Shown here piece after piece: positions 25,662-33,970 of a stretch of DNA of 64,000 nt (within the stretch, counting starts at the first letter, position 1; every line of letters starts with the position of its first letter). The notes below the pieces were generated by a model that saw nothing but the letters and a program-made list of their open reading frames with translations, ran no database searches and was not told the DNA's origin. The DNA comes from Candidatus Microbacterium colombiense (GTDB taxonomy: Bacteria > Actinomycetota > Actinomycetes > Actinomycetales > Microbacteriaceae), in the NCBI GenBank assembly GCA_029203165.1, contig CP119308.1, positions 3,596,001 through 3,660,000 on the forward strand, given 5' to 3'. The position numbers and the translations under genes were made by a program.

Positions 25662-27005
25662 TCAGGAGAGGGCGCGGTCCGCCGTGCGGGGAGCCGCGAG
25701 CGCCTGCTCGGTGGTCGCCGAGCCGTAGCCGCGGATCCACCCGAGCTTGCCCAGCACGACGTAGAGCACGAAGGCGGTGATGACGGCGTTGAGCGAGCCC
25801 AGACCCCAGGTGACGAAGTAGCCGACGAAGGCGGAGACGATCCAGATGCCGATCGACACCGGCACCCACTGCGGCGCCCTGGCCGGCAGGACGCCCGCCT
25901 CGCGGGACTCGTCGAGGTCGCGGCGCCAGTTCTTCACCACGAAGTACTCGGCGATCATGATGCCCACGATCGGCGGGAACGCGACACCGAGCACGATGAG
26001 GAAGTTCGTGAAGTACCCCAGGATGCCGAACGCGGCGAGCACCGATCCGACCACGCCGATCGCGATCGTGACGACCGCGCGGTTCACGCGACGGCCGAAC
26101 ACCGTGTCGATGAAGTTCACGACGCCGAGCCCGGAGCTGTAGAGGTTCCAGTCGTTGATCTTGAAGGTGCCCAGCACGATCACCAGTACACCGACCCAGC
26201 CGACCGACGAGATGAGGATCGCCGAGACGTCGGCGGTCTTCACCGCGTGGGCGAGCAGCACACCGGAGAGCCCGACCAGGTATTCGCCGACCGTGATGCT
26301 CACGACGGTCTGCTTGACGACGTCGGCGGTGGAGCGGTTGTAGCGGGTCATGTCGGGCGAGATGAGCGCGCCCACGATGAAGCTGCCGGCGATGATCGAT
26401 GCCCCGGCGAGCAGCGAGAGCGGCGGGCCGGGCGCCGGCTGCGTCACCAGCTCGCCGATGTCGTGCCGCTGCAGTTCGGTGATGACCGCCCAACCGACGA
26501 GGATCAGGAACAGTGGAACGGCGATGTTCGCGACCCACTGCATGCCGTGGAAGCCGAGACTCACGACCGCCGTGATGAGGAAGCCGAACAGCAGCCCCCA
26601 GGTCCACTCCGGCAGCCACGGCATGATCGCGTGCAGACCGGATGCCGACACCGCCGACTGGATGCCGAACCAGCCGATCAGGCTGACCCCGATCGCGAGA
26701 CCGATCAGCGCGGAGCCCGCGTGCCCGAAACCGGTCCAACGGGACAGGAGCGAGGTGTTCAGCCCCTCGCGCTGCCCGATGATGCCGGTGAAGATGCACA
26801 CGACCTCGAGGATCACCGCGCCGATCGTGATCGCGAGCATCGCGTCCCAGAACGGCATCGCGAAGCCGAGCGTCGCCGCGACGACGAACGAGCTGAGTGC
26901 CGAGAGCTGTCCGAGTCGCTGCGTTGCGATCGCGAACCAAGAGACGCGTGCGGATGCCGGGACGCGGGAGAGCGAGTAGTCGTCATTGGAAGAAGAAGTA
27001 GCCAT
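25662..27005 (-). CDS. cytosine permease-like NCS1 transporter
   Basis: This 447-residue membrane protein of the nucleobase:cation symporter-1 family (CodB branch) has about 12 predicted helices. The first part has RVSWFAIATQRLGQLSALSS and FWDAMLAITIGAVILEVVCI. Family-like segments include GWFGIQSAVSASGL, SPDMTRYNRSTADVV and VFGRRVNRA; NDWNLYSSGLG marks a substrate-site helix. It imports a nucleobase, hydantoin or similar ring compound. A strong GAGGAGG ribosome binding site precedes the ATG. It is the first gene of the operon with hydantoinase, two DUF917 genes and PucR, so it probably brings in the pathway substrate. Confidence 0.92.
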   Translation of the reverse strand: MATSSSNDDYSLSRVPASARVSWFAIATQRLGQLSALSSFVVAATLGFAMPFWDAMLAITIGAVILEVVCIFTGIIGQREGLNTSLLSRWTGFGHAGSALIGLAIGVSLIGWFGIQSAVSASGLHAIMPWLPEWTWGLLFGFLITAVVSLGFHGMQWVANIAVPLFLILVGWAVITELQRHDIGELVTQPAPGPPLSLLAGASIIAGSFIVGALISPDMTRYNRSTADVVKQTVVSITVGEYLVGLSGVLLAHAVKTADVSAILISSVGWVGVLVIVLGTFKINDWNLYSSGLGVVNFIDTVFGRRVNRAVVTIAIGVVGSVLAAFGILGYFTNFLIVLGVAFPPIVGIMIAEYFVVKNWRRDLDESREAGVLPARAPQWVPVSIGIWIVSAFVGYFVTWGLGSLNAVITAFVLYVVLGKLGWIRGYGSATTEQALAAPRTADRALS

Positions 27006-27165
27006 GGTGCCTCCTCGGGAGAGAGTTGCGAAGCCTGCTTTCTGCGAACATAGACAGCGGCTGAACGGAGCACTACGTGCAGAATGTCGTTTCGGTTGTG
27101 TGAATCAGTGCAGTCCGCACAGGCCGCTCGTATCGCCGCCCCCTTCGTCGCCGCCCGTCACCCAA

Positions 27166-27179
27166 CTTGTAATGACAAG
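27166..27179. promoter_or_regulatory. inverted repeat CTTGT-AATG-ACAAG, candidate operator
   Basis: A perfect inverted repeat lies between the divergent permease and aldolase genes, 44 bp before the aldolase start. It resembles GntR/HutC-type operators, but no such regulator gene is adjacent. Confidence 0.45.
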
Positions 27180-27222
27180 CTGGCATCGGCGAGAATGGAT
27201 GCATCCGACCCCGAGGAGCCCC

Positions 27223-27861
27223 ATGTCTGATCGTCTCGACCGCGCCCGCACGACCGGCATCCTCGCCGTGCTGCGCGCCCCCTCCCCCGAGCTGGCACTC
27301 GAGGCATCCGAGGCGATCATCCGCGGCGGGGTCACCGGTATCGAGGTCACCTTCTCGACACCCGATGCGCCGGCCGTGATCCGCGAGCTCATCGCCCGTC
27401 ACGGGGATGCCGCCTACATCGGCGCCGGCACCGTGACGACGCCCGAGCAGGCCGCGCTCGCCGCCGACGCGGGAGCGGAGTTCCTCGTCAGCCCCGGCAC
27501 GCTTCCCGCACTCACCCGGTCGATGCTCGACACCGGCCGCGTGGTGATGACCGGCGCGATGACCCCGACCGAGGTCATGGGGGCGCTGGAGCTCGGCGTC
27601 GACGTCGTGAAGATCTTCCCCGCCTCCCTCGGCGGACCCTCCTACCTCGGCGCCCTGCGCGGACCGTTCCCGGATGCTCCGCTCATGCCGACCGGTGGCG
27701 TGAACCCCGACAACCTCGCCGCCTGGTTCGCGGCGGGCGCTGTCGCGGTCGGCGCCGGCGGAGACCTGGCGAACGGCGCCTCGATCACGGGCTCCGATTG
27801 GGCCGACATCGAGCAGCGAGCCGCCCGCTTCGCCGCCTCGCTCGCCGCCGTCCGGGCCTGA
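27223..27861 (+). CDS. eda: 2-dehydro-3-deoxyphosphogluconate aldolase family protein
   Basis: This is a 212-residue class I aldolase of the KDPG/KHG family (TIM barrel), which splits KDPG to pyruvate and glyceraldehyde-3-phosphate, or 4-hydroxy-2-oxoglutarate to pyruvate and glyoxylate. The Schiff-base lysine is Lys130 in VVKIFPA, the catalytic Glu41 in GIEVTF, and the phosphate site is MPTGGVNPDNL and GAGGDL near 165-190. ATG 27223 has a GAGGAG ribosome binding site. An exporter gene follows 17 bp later. No edd dehydratase or 2-keto-3-deoxygluconate kinase is in the window, so the precise pathway is open. Confidence 0.9.
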   Translation: MSDRLDRARTTGILAVLRAPSPELALEASEAIIRGGVTGIEVTFSTPDAPAVIRELIARHGDAAYIGAGTVTTPEQAALAADAGAEFLVSPGTLPALTRSMLDTGRVVMTGAMTPTEVMGALELGVDVVKIFPASLGGPSYLGALRGPFPDAPLMPTGGVNPDNLAAWFAAGAVAVGAGGDLANGASITGSDWADIEQRAARFAASLAAVRA

Positions 27862-27878
27862 GCGATGCCGTCGCGCCG

Positions 27879-28628
27879 GTGATCGCGCTCGACCCCTGGG
27901 CCTGGGCGGCGCTCGCTCTCGCCGCGGTGACGATCGGCATCTCCAAGACCGCGCTGCCCGGCGGCAGCATCCTCGCGATCGCGCTGTTCGCGACCGTGCT
28001 GCCCGCGCGCACCTCCACCGCCGCGATGCTGCTCCTGTTGATCGTCGGCGACGTGTTCGCCCTCATCACCTACCGACGCCATGCGCACTGGCCGACCCTG
28101 CTGCGGCTCGCCCCCGCCGTGATCGCCGGGCTGCTCGCGGGGTTCGCGTTCCTGGCGCTGGCCGGTGACGGCATCGTCCGTCGCGCGATCGGTGTGATCC
28201 TGCTGCTGATGATCGCGGTCACGCTGTGGCGACGGTGGCGGCAGAACCGCACCGAGGCCACCGCTCCCGCACCGGGAGGCCTCGTACTCTCCGGCGTCTA
28301 CGGCACACTCGGCGGGTTCACGACGATGGTCGCGAACGCGGGCGGACCCGTGATGTCGATGTACTTCCTCGCGACTCGGACCCCGGTGCAGGTGTTCCTC
28401 GGCACCTCGGCCTGGTTCTTCGCGATCATCAACCTGATCAAGGTGCCGTTCCTCGCCGGCCTCGGCCTGTTCGAGGGGCACGTGCTGCTGATGGACGCCC
28501 TGCTCGCCCCGCTCGTCGTGATCGGCGCACTGGCCGGCATCCGTCTGGCGCGCCGCATGGACCAGCGCCTGTTCGACCGCATCGTGATCGCCCTGACGAT
28601 CGCGGGCGCGCTCTACCTCTTGTTCTGA
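27879..28628 (+). CDS. TauE/SafE family sulfite/organic anion exporter
   Basis: This 249-residue integral membrane protein of the TSUP (4-toluene sulfonate uptake) family has about seven to eight helices. The family repeat motif appears twice: TIGISKTALPGGSILAIALF (about 18-37) and YGTLGGFTTMVANAGGPVMS (about 130-149). GTG 27879 is the only in-frame start near the hydrophobic N-terminus. It lies 17 bp after the aldolase stop, so the two are probably one transcript and the protein may move a small organic or sulfonated acid linked to that pathway. A 19-bp tandem duplication spans its stop codon. Confidence 0.88.
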   Translation: MIALDPWAWAALALAAVTIGISKTALPGGSILAIALFATVLPARTSTAAMLLLLIVGDVFALITYRRHAHWPTLLRLAPAVIAGLLAGFAFLALAGDGIVRRAIGVILLLMIAVTLWRRWRQNRTEATAPAPGGLVLSGVYGTLGGFTTMVANAGGPVMSMYFLATRTPVQVFLGTSAWFFAIINLIKVPFLAGLGLFEGHVLLMDALLAPLVVIGALAGIRLARRMDQRLFDRIVIALTIAGALYLLF

Positions 28629-28658
28629 CGAGCTCGCTCTGTTCTGACGAGCTCGCTC
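28621..28658. repeat. 19-bp tandem duplication across a stop codon
   Basis: TGTTCTGACGAGCTCGCTC is perfectly duplicated (28621-28639, 28640-28658). The first copy contains the TGA stop of the TauE/SafE gene, so the second copy is downstream duplicated sequence. Confidence 0.9.
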
Positions 28659-28928
28659 TGGGAGGACCCGCGTGCTCAGCCCGAGCGCTTCGAGGCGCTG
28701 TAAAAAGTCGCAGATGGTCGCATCCCAGCGCCGATTCCGGCACTTCGCGACCCCTCCCCCCTGGAAGGGGTCGCATGTGGTCGCGTCAGACGAGCGGATG
28801 CGACCAGATGCGCCCTTCGCCAACCTGCGGGCTCAGCCCAATAACCACGTGCGCACTCAGCCCAGGAAATAACTGCGGGCTCAGCCCAGGAACCACCTGC
28901 GGGCTCAGCCCAAGGACCAGGCCAACGC
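28629..28928. other. 300-bp gene-free stretch rich in repeats
   Basis: This convergent intergenic region has no supportable gene. It contains the end of a 19-bp duplication, the hairpin at 28747-28774, scattered GTCGCA(T/G) words and a 24-bp tandem array. Open frames across it read as repeat translations only. Confidence 0.75.
28747..28774. terminator. hairpin GCGACCCCT / AGGGGTCGC
   Basis: A perfect 9-bp stem (28747-28755 with 28766-28774) and 10-nt loop lie between convergent genes. It is probably a terminator for one or both directions. Confidence 0.45.
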
Positions 28929-28932
28929 TCAG
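28825..28932. repeat. 24-bp tandem array with palindromic core
   Basis: Four and a half units of about CTGCGGGCTCAGCCCAGGAACCAC start at 28825, 28849, 28873, 28897 and 28921. Most contain the palindrome GGGCT-C-AGCCC. The last, degenerate unit enters the 3' end of the minus-strand SDR gene. Confidence 0.85.
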
Positions 28933-29762
28933 TCGAGGAAGATGTCCGGGAACAGTGCGCTGTCGGGCGTTCCCGGGATCGCGGCATAGCCCGAGAAGTC
29001 GGTCACGCCGTCCGCCTCGAGCACGTCTTCCACGATCAGTGTCTGTCCGGTGTACTCGCGCGCCGGCTTGAGCAGCACCGCGTAGGCCGCATCCGCGTAG
29101 ATGTCGGGCGTGCGGCTGGCCGCCATGACCTTGTCACCGCCGAGCAGGTTCTGCACCGCGGCGGTCGCGATCGTGGTGCGCGGCCACAGGGTGTTCGCCG
29201 CGATGCCGTCGCGGGCGAACTCCGCCGCGAGCCCGAGGGTCGCGAGCGTCATCCCGAACTTCGCGAGCGTGTAGCCGGTGTGCGCGCCGAGCCACTTCGG
29301 TGTGGGGTTGAGCGGCGGGGACAGCGACAGGATGTGCGGGTTCTCGGCATCCTTGAGGATCGGCACCGCGGCGCGCGAGAGCATGAACGTGCCGCGCACG
29401 TTGACGTCCTGCATCAGGTCGTACTTCTTCGCCCCCAGGTCGAGCGAACGCGACAGGTCGATCACGCTGGCGTTGTTGATGACGATGTCGATGCCGCCGA
29501 ACTCGCCCTGCGTCTTCATGACGGCTTCGGTGATGTCGTCGTCGTCGCGCACGTCGCCCACGATCGGCAGCGCCTGCCCGCCGGCGGCGCGGATCTGCTC
29601 AGCGGCCGTGTGGATCGTGCCCTCGAGCTTCGGGTGCGGGGTGTCGGTCTTCGCCAGCATCGCGATGTTCGCCCCGTCAGCCGCTGCGCGCAACGCGATC
29701 GCCAGGCCGATGCCGCGGCTCCCGCCCGACATCAGGATGGTCTTTCCTGCCAGAGTGCTCAT
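28929..29762 (-). CDS. SDR family oxidoreductase, HSDL2-like
   Basis: This 277-residue short-chain dehydrogenase has ILMSGGSRGIGLAIALRAAA at about 9-28, VINNASVIDLS (about 95) and the catalytic Tyr164 and Lys168 in TGYTLAKFGM. The segments AMLAKTDTPHPKLEGTIHTA and ILSLSPPLNPTPKWLG are typical of the hydroxysteroid dehydrogenase-like 2 (HSDL2) branch, here without the SCP2 domain found in the animal protein. The physiological substrate is unknown, probably a fatty-acyl or steroid-like alcohol. The true ATG is 29762; upstream open frame is the next gene's sequence. It is 8 bp from the upstream SDR gene, so they form an operon. Confidence 0.88.
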   Translation of the reverse strand: MSTLAGKTILMSGGSRGIGLAIALRAAADGANIAMLAKTDTPHPKLEGTIHTAAEQIRAAGGQALPIVGDVRDDDDITEAVMKTQGEFGGIDIVINNASVIDLSRSLDLGAKKYDLMQDVNVRGTFMLSRAAVPILKDAENPHILSLSPPLNPTPKWLGAHTGYTLAKFGMTLATLGLAAEFARDGIAANTLWPRTTIATAAVQNLLGGDKVMAASRTPDIYADAAYAVLLKPAREYTGQTLIVEDVLEADGVTDFSGYAAIPGTPDSALFPDIFLD

Positions 29763-29770
29763 GTCTCTCC

Positions 29771-30532
29771 TTACTTCGGTGCCATGCGGATCGCGCCGTC
29801 GAGGCGGATGGTCTCGCCGTTGAGGTAGCCGTTCTCGACGATGTGCTGCCACCAGCGCGGCGTACTCGTCGGGGCGCCCGAGGCGCGAGGGATGCGGCAC
29901 CTGCTGGCCGAGGGAATCCTGCGCCGCCTGCGGCAGACCCCATCAGCATCGGGGTCTCCATGATGCCGGGGGCGATCGTGCACACGCGGATGCCGTAGCG
30001 CGCGAGCTCGCGCGCGATCGGGATCGTCATCGCGTGCACCCCACCCTTCGAGGCGGAGTAGGCGGGCTGTCCGATCTGCCCGTCGAAGGCCGCGACACTC
30101 GCGGTGTTCACGATCACGCCGCGGTCCCCGTCGATGAGCTCGTTCTTCGCGATCACCGCCGAGGCCTGCGAGACGACGTTGAAGGTGCCCACGAGGTTGA
30201 TGCGGATCACCCGCTCGAAGTCGGCGAGCACGGCCGGGTTGCCCTCGCGATCGAGCACCTTGGCCGGCGGCGCGATGCCCGCGCAGTTCACGACCACGCG
30301 CAGGGGGGCCGCGGCCTGAGCCGCTGGCGACGGCGGCCTGCACCTCTTCGACGCTCGTGACGTCGGCCGGCACGAAGACGCCGCCGAGTTCGTCGGCGAG
30401 CTGTGCGCCCTGCGACGAGGGGAGGTCGATGATCGTCACGTGCGCGCCCGCGGCGACGAGTCGCCGGGCCGTGGCGAGCCCGAGCCCGGAGGCCCCGCCC
30501 GTGATGAGAGCGCCCTGACCGCTGATCTGCAT
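29771..30532 (-). pseudogene. 3-hydroxyacyl-CoA dehydrogenase-type SDR, three +1 frameshifts
   Basis: Pieced across frames, this is a type II 3-hydroxyacyl-CoA dehydrogenase (HSD17B10-like SDR) of about 253 residues. It has MQISGQGALITGGASGLGLA, VVVNCAGIAPPAKVLDREG, the catalytic NTASVAAFDGQIGQPAYSASKGG region and GYLNGETIRLDGAIRMAPK. Extra bases sit at about 30321-30322, 29938-29941 and 29849-29850 (each an additional C on the plus strand). Removing them restores one frame from ATG 30532 (ribosome binding site AAGGAG) to TAA 29771. It would oxidise 3-hydroxyacyl-CoA in beta-oxidation. It forms an operon with the HSDL2-like gene. The frameshift pattern matches that of two nearby genes. Confidence 0.8.
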
Positions 30533-30658
30533 CCTGTTCTCCTTCGAACGTCGCCGACTACCAAGTCCGAGGATAGTCGTGCGACGCAGTCTCATCCAAC
30601 GTGAGCCTGGGTGGCACGAGTGTGCACGCCCGAGCGTGCCGGGTGTCAGGATGGACGG

Positions 30659-31403
30659 ATGGACACCCCGTCGGCGCAGATCCCCCAGGGCCCCGTCGAG
30701 ATCCCGCAGCGCGTGCGCGATCTCGCCCGCGGCGCCCGCCTGACGCCGGTCTGGCGCAACGGCATCGGCGGGCTGACGTTCCGCACCGACGACGGCCGCT
30801 ACATCAAGTGGGGGCCGCTCGACCTCGAGGCCTCGATGCGCGACGAGGCGGAGCGGATGCGCTGGGCGCGGCGCTGGATCACCGTGCCCGAGGTCCTCGA
30901 TCAGGGTGCAGGACGACGCCGAGGAATGGCTTCGTCACGGTCGCGCTCCCGGCCCGCAGCGCGGTCGATCCCCGCTGGGCCGAGCATCCCGAACAAGCTC
31001 GTCCGCGCCGTCGGCGAGGGACTCCGCGCCCTGCACGACGCCCTCCCGGCGGACGAGTGCCCGTGGGAGTGGAGCGTCGCCGCGAGGCTGGCGAACGCGG
31101 CCACCCGCGACGTGCGGGTGCCGGCTCGACCTGCGCGACGCGCCCCCGATCGATCGACTGGTCGTCTGCCACGGCGACGCCTGCATGCCGAACACCCTGC
31201 TCGACGACGCCGGCCGCCCGGTCGGATTCGTCGATCTCGCAGCGCTCGGCACCGCCGACCGCTGGGCCGACATCGCCGTCGCCTCGATGAGCACCCGATG
31301 GAACTTCGGCCCCGGATGGGAAGACACCCTGATCGAGGCGTACGGCGTCGAGCCCGATCGCGAGCGGCTCGCCTACTACCGAGACCTCTGGAACGAGACG
31401 TGA
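30659..31403 (+). pseudogene. APH(3')-like phosphotransferase, four +1 frameshifts
   Basis: Combining frames gives about 246 residues of an aminoglycoside 3'-phosphotransferase-like kinase. It has WRNGIGGLTFRTDDGRYIKW (ATP-binding lobe, about 28-47), the Brenner catalytic motif VVCHGDACMPNTLLD, the metal-binding VGFVDLAALGTADRWADIA and the C-terminal RLAYYRDLW. Extra bases sit at 30908, 30931-30932, about 30999 and 31121-31122. Without them the frame is continuous from ATG 30659 to TGA 31403. It could phosphorylate an aminoglycoside or another alcohol; resistance cannot be claimed from sequence. Its stop overlaps the start of the CHY zinc-finger gene. Confidence 0.75.
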
Positions 31404-31744
31404 GTGTGACGCCTCCCGCGAGGCCGCGGGTGCTCGGCCCCGTCATCGACGACATGACCCGCTGCGTGCACTATCGGGGCGCGACCGACATCATCGCCAT
31501 CCGTTTCGCGTGCTGCGGCGAGTACTACCCCTGCCATCAGTGTCACGAGGAGGCCGCGGGGCATCCGGCCCAGCAATGGGCGACGAATCAGCACCACAGG
31601 GAGGCGATCCTCTGCGGCGCGTGCGGTCACCAGCTCACGATCACCGAGTACTTCGCCGCCACCGCCTGTCCGCGATGCGCGGCACTCTTCAACGAGGGAT
31701 GCGCGTTGCACCGCGACCACTACTTCGAGCCGGATCCGGGCTAG
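31400..31744 (+). CDS. CHY zinc finger protein
   Basis: This 114-residue cytosolic protein has a CHY-type zinc finger: RCVHYRGATDIIAIRFACC, then YYPCHQCHEE, LCGACGHQLTITEY, CPRCAALFNEGC and HRDHYF. Together these provide at least eight Cys and several His ligands for two to three zinc ions. In eukaryotes the domain is found in ubiquitin ligases; the role of the small stand-alone bacterial versions is unknown. GTG 31400 overlaps the upstream kinase stop (GTGA). Its TAG shares the four bases CTAG (31741-31744) with the stop of the convergent EcfT gene. Confidence 0.88.
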   Translation: MSVTPPARPRVLGPVIDDMTRCVHYRGATDIIAIRFACCGEYYPCHQCHEEAAGHPAQQWATNQHHREAILCGACGHQLTITEYFAATACPRCAALFNEGCALHRDHYFEPDPG

Positions 31745-32520
31745 CTCCAGACGAAGCGGAAGGTTCCTGCGGCCACCGCCGCCGTGAGCGCGAGCGCCAT
31801 GATCGCGATGCCCCCGAGCAGGGCGACGGCGTCGCGCGGATGCAGCCGTGACGGTCGCGACCAGGTGCGCGGGATGCCGGACCCGAAGCCGCGCGCCTCC
31901 ATCGCGAGCGCCAGCTTCGAGCCGCGGCGCACCGCGAACACCAGCAGGACGAACGCCATCGAGAAGAAGCGTCTCAGCACACCACGATCCCCCACTCCGC
32001 GGGCCCGGCGCGCGAGTCCCATCGTGCGCCAGTCGTCGAGGAAGAGCCCGAGCATCCGGGTGCCGGCGAGGATGCCGAGCACGAAACGGCTCGGCAGTTT
32101 CGCGACCTGGGCGAGAGCATCCGCGAGCTGGGTGGGATCCGTTCCCCCGAACAGCAGGATCGTGGGAAGTCCGAGCGCGATCACACGCAGGCTCACGGCG
32201 ATCGCCAGCGCGATCGAACCCTCGCTGATCGTCGCGAAACCGAACGTGAAGTAGATGTGGCCGGCAGGTTCTGCGTACAGCAACATGCTGATTCCGGCGA
32301 TCGGCGCGAAGATCATGATCGGCAGCAGCCGTGTCAGCACGGTGCGCAGCCGAAGACCGGTCAAGGGCAGGCAGAGCAGCTGCAGTGCGATCGCGGCCAG
32401 TGCGCTCGTGACGTCGATCGATGCGAACAGGGGCACCGACAGCAGCACCGCGAGCACGAGTTTGGTCACCGGGTTGACACCGTCGAGCCACACCGTCCGC
32501 GCCGTCGCCGTGGCGGTCAT
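31741..32520 (-). CDS. ykoC: ECF transporter transmembrane component T (YkoC-like)
   Basis: This 259-residue membrane protein is the energy-coupling T subunit of an ECF vitamin importer. About five helices lie in the N-terminal half (VTKLVLAVLLSVPLFASIDV). The coupling region has two Ala-Arg-Gly-type motifs: LARRARGVG (about 175) and MEARGFGSG (about 212), which dock onto the ATPases. ATG 32520 overlaps the end of the fused ATPase gene (ATGA). With the upstream ATPase and S component it forms a three-gene operon under a TPP riboswitch, so thiamine or its pyrimidine precursor is the likely cargo. Confidence 0.92.
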   Translation of the reverse strand: MTATATARTVWLDGVNPVTKLVLAVLLSVPLFASIDVTSALAAIALQLLCLPLTGLRLRTVLTRLLPIMIFAPIAGISMLLYAEPAGHIYFTFGFATISEGSIALAIAVSLRVIALGLPTILLFGGTDPTQLADALAQVAKLPSRFVLGILAGTRMLGLFLDDWRTMGLARRARGVGDRGVLRRFFSMAFVLLVFAVRRGSKLALAMEARGFGSGIPRTWSRPSRLHPRDAVALLGGIAIMALALTAAVAAGTFRFVWS

Positions 32521-33968
32521 GAGGCCACCGCCAGTTCGATCCGATGCCCGCCCAGATGACGGATCACCGCGGCGTCGTGCGTGACCGCGATGATCGACCT
32601 GCCCCGCGCGATCTCCTCCTGCAGGAGCTCGACGAGAGAGATCCACCCCCGTCGGTCCTGCCCGAACGTCGGTTCGTCGAGCACGATCACCTCGGGTGCC
32701 CCCGCGAGCACGGTCGCCACGGACAGTCGCCGCTTCTGACCGCCCGAGAGCGTGAACGGATTGGCGAGGGCGAGCGGGGCGAGCCCCAACCTGTCCAGCA
32801 GCTCGTCGACCACGGCGTCGGTGTGTGCCTGGTCCCATCCGAGCGCGCGCGGACCGACCGCGAGTTCGTCCCGTAGCGTCTGCGTGAGGAATTGGTGCTC
32901 CGGCTCCTGGAACACCATGCCGATGCGGGTCAGCAGTTCGCGCGAGGTCCAGCGGATCGGACGCACACCGCGACGCCCGGCGAGCTCGGGCGCGGCGCGC
33001 ACCTCGCCCGCGTGCTCGGGGATGAGCCCTGCGAGCGTCAGGGCGAGCGTCGACTTGCCCGCGCCGTTCGGGCCGCTGATGACCGTGGCGTTGGCGCGAG
33101 GCAGGCGCAGATCGAGCCCGGACTGCACCACCACGCGCGGCTCCCGCGAGACCGCCAGTTCGGATGCCGTGAGCACATCGGCCGCCGGAACCGAGGTCAG
33201 CACGGGCAGGTCGATGCCCCGGTCGGGCACCCAGACCCCGGCATCCGCGAGCGCGGCGCCGTGCTCGACGAACACCCGCTCGGGGGCACCGTCCGCGAGT
33301 AGCCCGCCATCAGCGGCGAGCACGATGACCCGTGTCATCAGGTCGACCCAGACGGGGGTGCGATGCTCCACCACGATCAGTGTCGCTCCCGTCGCGGCGA
33401 CGGCGTGCTCCACGCTCGCCCGCACCTCCCCCACACCTTCGGGATCGAGATTGGCCGTGGGTTCGTCGAGCAGCAGGAGTCCGGGACGCATCGCCAGCAC
33501 CCCGGCGAGCACGAGGCGCTGCTTCTGTCCGCCCGACAGCGCCTTGGTGGGCCGGTCCAGCGGCACATCGAGCCCGACCGCCTCCAGCGCGTCGGCGATG
33601 CGGCCGGGGATGTCGGATGCCGGAACGCCGAGGTTCTCGCATCCGAAGGCGATATCGTCGCCGACCTTGGAGAGCACGATCCCGGCATCCGGGTCCTGCA
33701 GCACCAGGCCCACCTGCCCGCGGCGCGACTCCGGCGCGGCACCGTCGACACGCAGGGAACCCGTGCGTTCTCCCTCGTCGTCGTCGCCGAGCACCCCGGC
33801 GAGACCGGCGAGCAGAGTCGACTTGCCCGCACCGGAGGCACCGAGCAGCAGCACCCGCTCGCCCGGCTCGATCGTGAAGCTGACGTCGGCGACCGCCGGT
33901 CGCTTGCGCCCGGCGTATCGCCAGCCCCAGCCCGCAGCCTGCACGCGGGCCGGGGCGGCGAAGGTCAC
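32517..33968 (-). CDS. ykoD: ECF transporter ATPase with two fused ABC domains (YkoD-like)
   Basis: This 483-residue protein has two complete ABC ATPase domains. Domain 1 (about 1-230) has GASGAGKST, LSGGQKQR and LLLLDEPTANLD. Domain 2 (about 250-483) has GPNGAGKST, LSGGQKRR and VIVLDEPTFGQD. Other ECF systems use two separate genes, ecfA1 and ecfA2; this fused form is the YkoD arrangement. It hydrolyses ATP to drive uptake through the T and S subunits. GTG 33968 lies right after the S-component stop; the longer upstream frame is that gene in another register. Confidence 0.93.
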   Translation of the reverse strand: MTFAAPARVQAAGWGWRYAGRKRPAVADVSFTIEPGERVLLLGASGAGKSTLLAGLAGVLGDDDEGERTGSLRVDGAAPESRRGQVGLVLQDPDAGIVLSKVGDDIAFGCENLGVPASDIPGRIADALEAVGLDVPLDRPTKALSGGQKQRLVLAGVLAMRPGLLLLDEPTANLDPEGVGEVRASVEHAVAATGATLIVVEHRTPVWVDLMTRVIVLAADGGLLADGAPERVFVEHGAALADAGVWVPDRGIDLPVLTSVPAADVLTASELAVSREPRVVVQSGLDLRLPRANATVISGPNGAGKSTLALTLAGLIPEHAGEVRAAPELAGRRGVRPIRWTSRELLTRIGMVFQEPEHQFLTQTLRDELAVGPRALGWDQAHTDAVVDELLDRLGLAPLALANPFTLSGGQKRRLSVATVLAGAPEVIVLDEPTFGQDRRGWISLVELLQEEIARGRSIIAVTHDAAVIRHLGGHRIELAVAS

Positions 33969-33970
33969 GC

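Noticed and set aside
28825..28932. Five regularly spaced units possibly a CRISPR
   Set aside because: The 24-bp period is all repeat with no unique spacers; the palindromic core suggests a terminator or REP-like array.
30659..31403. Functional aminoglycoside resistance gene
   Set aside because: The frame is broken four times as given and the family contains kinases for other substrates, so resistance cannot be claimed.
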